Positions 6,732-8,565 of a stretch of DNA of 8,565 nucleotides are shown here, one piece after another; position 1 is the stretch's first letter, and the number at the start of each line of letters is the position of its first letter. The position numbers and the translations under genes are program-made. The notes beneath the pieces were generated by a model. It did no database searches, was not told where the DNA came from, and saw nothing but the letters and a program-made list of their open reading frames with translations. The DNA lies in NCBI GenBank assembly GCA_020355945.1, contig CP070627.1:4144107-4152671 (forward strand), read 5' to 3'. Origin of the DNA: Candidatus Aminicenantota bacterium (GTDB lineage Bacteria > Acidobacteriota > Aminicenantia > UBA2199).

Positions 6732-6857
6732 ATGCAAAAATTTAGTCAGGTTTTAACAGGATTCGAGTACGCTGGGATATCCATCTTCAAAGGAGAAAAA
6801 TTTTTCTTGCAAAATGTTTCGCAAAGGTATACAATATCTCTTCGGGGTGGTTTTTGA
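6732..6857 (+). CDS. Micro-ORF of 41 residues, unrecognised
   Basis: The peptide starts MQKFSQVLTGFEYAGIS and ends at TGA 6855-6857. AGAGG (6721-6725) sits six bases before the ATG, although it would lie above the transcription start predicted from the TATAAT at 6714. The stop shares its final A with the next micro-ORF's ATG (TGATG). I recognise no domain. The support is only the ribosome-site spacing and the chained overlaps; it may be a chance frame or a remnant of a decayed gene. Confidence 0.28.
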   Translation: MQKFSQVLTGFEYAGISIFKGEKFFLQNVSQRYTISLRGGF

Positions 6858-6973
6858 TGCCAGGCAAAATCCCTAAAATCCCTAAGGCAAAAATTCCTAC
6901 CCAATCTTTACCGGGAAAATTCCACTTAAAAGCATTGACTAACCTTCAAATTTCCAATAATATATTATTATGA
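6857..6973 (+). CDS. Micro-ORF of 38 residues coupling into the HAD gene, unrecognised
   Basis: The peptide starts MPGKIPKIPKAKIPTQS, is basic and Pro-rich near its start, and includes a perfect 9-bp tandem duplication AAATCCCTA (6867-6875 and 6876-6884). Its ATG overlaps the previous TGA, and its own stop overlaps the HAD start codon as ATGA (6970-6973). The HAD gene has no Shine-Dalgarno, so termination-reinitiation from this frame is a plausible way to translate it. No homologous family is recognised. The peptide itself need not be functional. Confidence 0.32.
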   Translation: MPGKIPKIPKAKIPTQSLPGKFHLKALTNLQISNNILL

Positions 6974-7431
6974 AAATTATATTTTTAGACATTGACGGTG
7001 TGATTAATCCATGGATGTCGGAAAAAGGTCCGGGTGGTAAGTTCGGAAAACAGGCCCTGGAAAATTTCAAGCTGATATTGGCAGCCGTTCAGGATTCCTA
7101 TGTAGTTATATCCAGTACCTGGCGTGACCATTATACACTTTCCCAAATGAAAGTATTTTTTAAGGAGGCAGGGATCGAGCCTAACCGGATTGTGGATATT
7201 ACACCTGATCTCAGGCGTGATGAGGGAACGATAAGACATTATCCCGGTCGAAATGAAGAAATACAAGCCTGGTTGGATCAACATCCTGGAGTTGAGAATT
7301 TTGTAATTATTGACGACGTTGATCAGGAACAAATGGAAGGACTGGAAGAATATTTCTTCCAGACGAAGTTCGATGAGGGCTTGAGCCGTGAACAAAGCCT
7401 TAAAATAATTGATCACCTGAATCGTAACTAA
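6970..7431 (+). CDS. Small HAD-superfamily protein (HAD_SAK-like phosphatase fold)
   Basis: The 153-residue protein opens directly with HAD motif I, IIFLDIDGVIN, with the nucleophile Asp7 and general acid/base Asp9. ISSTWR (47-52) supplies motif II (Ser/Thr), R94-NEEI is a plausible conserved Arg/Glu segment before the last strand, and IIDDVD (113-118) provides the acidic motif IV that binds Mg. The order, small cap-less size and the SSTWR and TPDLRR blocks match the HAD domain described in Swiss Army Knife RNA-repair proteins, here standing alone. The likely activity is Mg-dependent phosphoester hydrolysis in the cytoplasm; substrate unknown. The start is fixed by motif I, yet there is only AT-rich sequence and no Shine-Dalgarno upstream; the ATGA overlap with the preceding micro-ORF may explain initiation. 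Confidence 0.85.
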   Translation: MKIIFLDIDGVINPWMSEKGPGGKFGKQALENFKLILAAVQDSYVVISSTWRDHYTLSQMKVFFKEAGIEPNRIVDITPDLRRDEGTIRHYPGRNEEIQAWLDQHPGVENFVIIDDVDQEQMEGLEEYFFQTKFDEGLSREQSLKIIDHLNRN

Positions 7432-7502
7432 CCCACGCCGCAGCAGACAAATTCTTCTGGCAATGTGTCCAACCTGACTGTCCCCAAATCACAAAATCAT
7501 AC

Positions 7503-7859
7503 TGAACACCAATAAATACATACTGAACAAGGATAAATGGTTTTTGAATGAGAATCAATGATTTCTGAACTAGGATAAATAACATTTGAACACTAATAAA
7601 TATTCTTTGAACGAAGATAAATAGTTCTTGAATGAGAATAAATATTTTTTGAAAGAAGGTAAATATTCCTTGAATACCAATAAGTGTTTTTTGAACAGGG
7701 GTAAATAGTTTTTTAATAGAGATAAATAATCTTTGAACATCAATAAATATTTCTTGAACAGAAGTAAAAAACTTTTGAATAAAAATAAATGTTTGTTGAA
7801 CGAAGATAAATATTTGTTGAACGATAATAAATCCCCATTGAACGCTAATAAAATCTTTT
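7503..7859. repeat. Array of 17 degenerate 21-bp tandem repeats
   Basis: Splitting at the recurring TGAA gives 17 consecutive units of exactly 21 bp with no indel (7503, 7524, 7545, then every 21 bases to 7839). Each unit has TGAA(C/T), four variable bases, (A/G)TAAAT, then six AT-rich bases usually ending in T. The two conserved blocks are about 9-10 bp apart, close to one helical turn, and the period is two turns, so all blocks present on one face of the DNA. Unit 11 has TTAAT in place of TGAAT. The units differ from each other at the variable positions, so this is an old or selected array, not a fresh expansion. Reverse-strand reading is open throughout and gives a heptapeptide repeat. The array ends 75 bases before the XRE-type gene. 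Confidence 0.93.
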
Positions 7860-7921
7860 TTTCCGTAATAAGTATGGTTAACAGGCCAATGGTATGATAA
7901 AATGTACAATAACAATTTAAA

Positions 7922-7927
7922 AAGGAG
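7922..7927 (+). promoter_or_regulatory. Shine-Dalgarno deciding the HTH gene start at 7935
   Basis: AAGGAG lies seven bases before the ATG at 7935. An in-frame ATG at 7902 has no comparable site, so the 161-residue form is preferred. Confidence 0.75.
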
Positions 7928-7934
7928 CATTATC

Positions 7935-8420
7935 ATGCGATTGAAGATATTAAAAGCAGCGGGAGCAAGATTAAAAAAATTACGAAAACATGTTAACTGT
8001 GATATGAAAGAAATGGCTTCCCGCCTGGGCATCGTTACTAACACCTATTACAAAAACGAAAGCGGACTAACCCTTCCCTCCTTAACTACACTAAAACGCC
8101 TGGCGGATGATTTTGATCTATCCATGGACTGGCTGCTTTTCGGCAGGGAGCCCATGTTTTATAAAGAAAAAGGACAAAAGGAGATGGAACTGGAACAAGC
8201 GATGAAGGAGTTAACCACCCAATTGGACCGTGAACGCCAAAACCATGAAGCCCAATATAAAAAAAAAGAAGAGGAACTTAAAAATCAGCGGCAAAAGGCG
8301 GCTTTCATAGAATCCAGGCCGGATATGAAGGAATTACTGGAGCACCTGGAACAGGACGCCATCTTTTATCATGAACTCATGCTTTATTTCCAGAAATATA
8401 AAATTGAGAAAAAAAAATAA
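7935..8420 (+). CDS. XRE-family helix-turn-helix regulator with coiled-coil tail
   Basis: This 161-residue protein has a Cro/CI-type HTH at about residues 10-70: GARLKKLRKHVNCDMKEMAS leads into SRLGIVTNTYYKNESG (29-44; recognition helix around 34-42), then LPSLTTLKRLADDFDLSMDWLLFG (47-70), the typical last helix with the SxDWLLxG signature. Residues 78-123 are highly charged and should form a coiled coil, probably for dimerisation. A conserved-looking C-terminal helical segment, SRPDMKELLEHLEQ then FYHELMLYFQKYK (127-155), follows; I cannot name it. It sits just downstream of the 17 x 21-bp array and just upstream of a terminator, forming a self-contained unit. Auto-binding to the array is a reasonable hypothesis but unproven. 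It could also be a stray phage or antitoxin-type regulator; no toxin partner is visible. Confidence 0.87.
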   Translation: MRLKILKAAGARLKKLRKHVNCDMKEMASRLGIVTNTYYKNESGLTLPSLTTLKRLADDFDLSMDWLLFGREPMFYKEKGQKEMELEQAMKELTTQLDRERQNHEAQYKKKEEELKNQRQKAAFIESRPDMKELLEHLEQDAIFYHELMLYFQKYKIEKKK

Positions 8421-8488
8421 GCAAAAAAATAAGGGACAGGCACTCATGATGCCGCTGGCCTCGCCCAGAGACGCATGAAAAAGAAGGG

Positions 8489-8565
8489 GCCCACGAATTA
8501 CACGAATTAACACGAATTATTAAAAATTTTTTTTCGAGTAATTCGTGTAATTCGTGGGCTTTTTT
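8489..8565 (+). terminator. Strong hairpin plus T-run, intrinsic terminator built from CACGAATTA repeats
   Basis: The arms 8489-8509 and 8539-8559 are perfect 21-base complements, starting GCCCACGAATTA and ending TAATTCGTGGGC, followed by at least six T (8560-8565) at the window edge. The left side has three CACGAATTA units (8492-8500, 8501-8509, 8511-8519) and the right has two inverted units. It lies 68 bases after the HTH stop and should end that transcript. The iterated units suggest a recruited small mobile repeat. On the other strand the arm is followed by a CT-rich run, so bidirectional use is possible. Confidence 0.8.

Noticed and set aside
6985..7416. Reverse 143-residue frame opposite the HAD gene
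   Set aside because: It is a mirror of the HAD gene, whose motifs are clear; no start signal is seen.
7503..7859. CRISPR array
   Set aside because: The units are contiguous and only 21 bp, with no unique spacers between identical repeats and no cas genes nearby.
7870..7910. Sigma70 promoter just before the HTH gene
   Set aside because: TATGAT (7893) and TACAAT (7905) are present, but no -35-like hexamer stands at an acceptable spacing, so I could not support a specific promoter.

Overview
The window looks like chromosomal DNA of a Gram-negative-type bacterium of modest GC content. It encodes a lipoprotein with an N-terminal Cys signal, a secreted family-5 solute-binding protein and a HAMP-type membrane histidine kinase, and most starts have good Shine-Dalgarno sites. 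The style (YGVxxNGxxxGY-type lipoprotein, pseudopilin-like anchored protein, dispersed small repeats, an XRE regulator with a coiled-coil tail) reminds me of uncultivated Acidobacteriota-related lineages such as Aminicenantes. That assignment is a guess and no marker gene here settles it. There are no rRNA or tRNA genes, integrases or transposases.

Left part (1-1760). Two genes run leftward: a membrane-anchored protein with a type II secretion G-like C-terminal domain (993-1535, TTG start), then a long lipoprotein that leaves the window at its left edge. They are transcribed away from a divergent intergenic region that carries two well-formed sigma70-type promoters, both with unusually short leaders.

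Centre (1784-6105). A rightward operon holds glgC (ADP-glucose pyrophosphorylase, first step of bacterial glycogen synthesis), a family-5 periplasmic binding protein 10 bases downstream, and a sensor histidine kinase whose start overlaps the end of the binding-protein gene. No permease, ATPase or response regulator is present. The binding protein may therefore be the ligand-sensing partner of the kinase rather than a transporter part.

Right-centre (6106-7431). G-rich short tandem repeats straddle the kinase stop. Next comes an isochorismatase-like cysteine hydrolase with a clean in-frame loss of its central catalytic part, followed by a very GC-rich island of nested palindromes. An AT-rich stretch with two overlapping micro-ORFs then leads into a small HAD-family phosphatase-like gene that has no Shine-Dalgarno of its own.

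Right part (7432-8565). This is the most unusual segment. Seventeen consecutive degenerate repeats of exactly 21 bp (7503-7859) lie directly upstream of a small XRE-type helix-turn-helix gene with a coiled-coil tail. That gene is followed by a strong intrinsic-terminator-like hairpin built from iterated CACGAATTA units. The reverse strand of the array is open and would encode a heptapeptide-repeat protein, so the array is either a regulatory DNA array or a hidden repeat gene.
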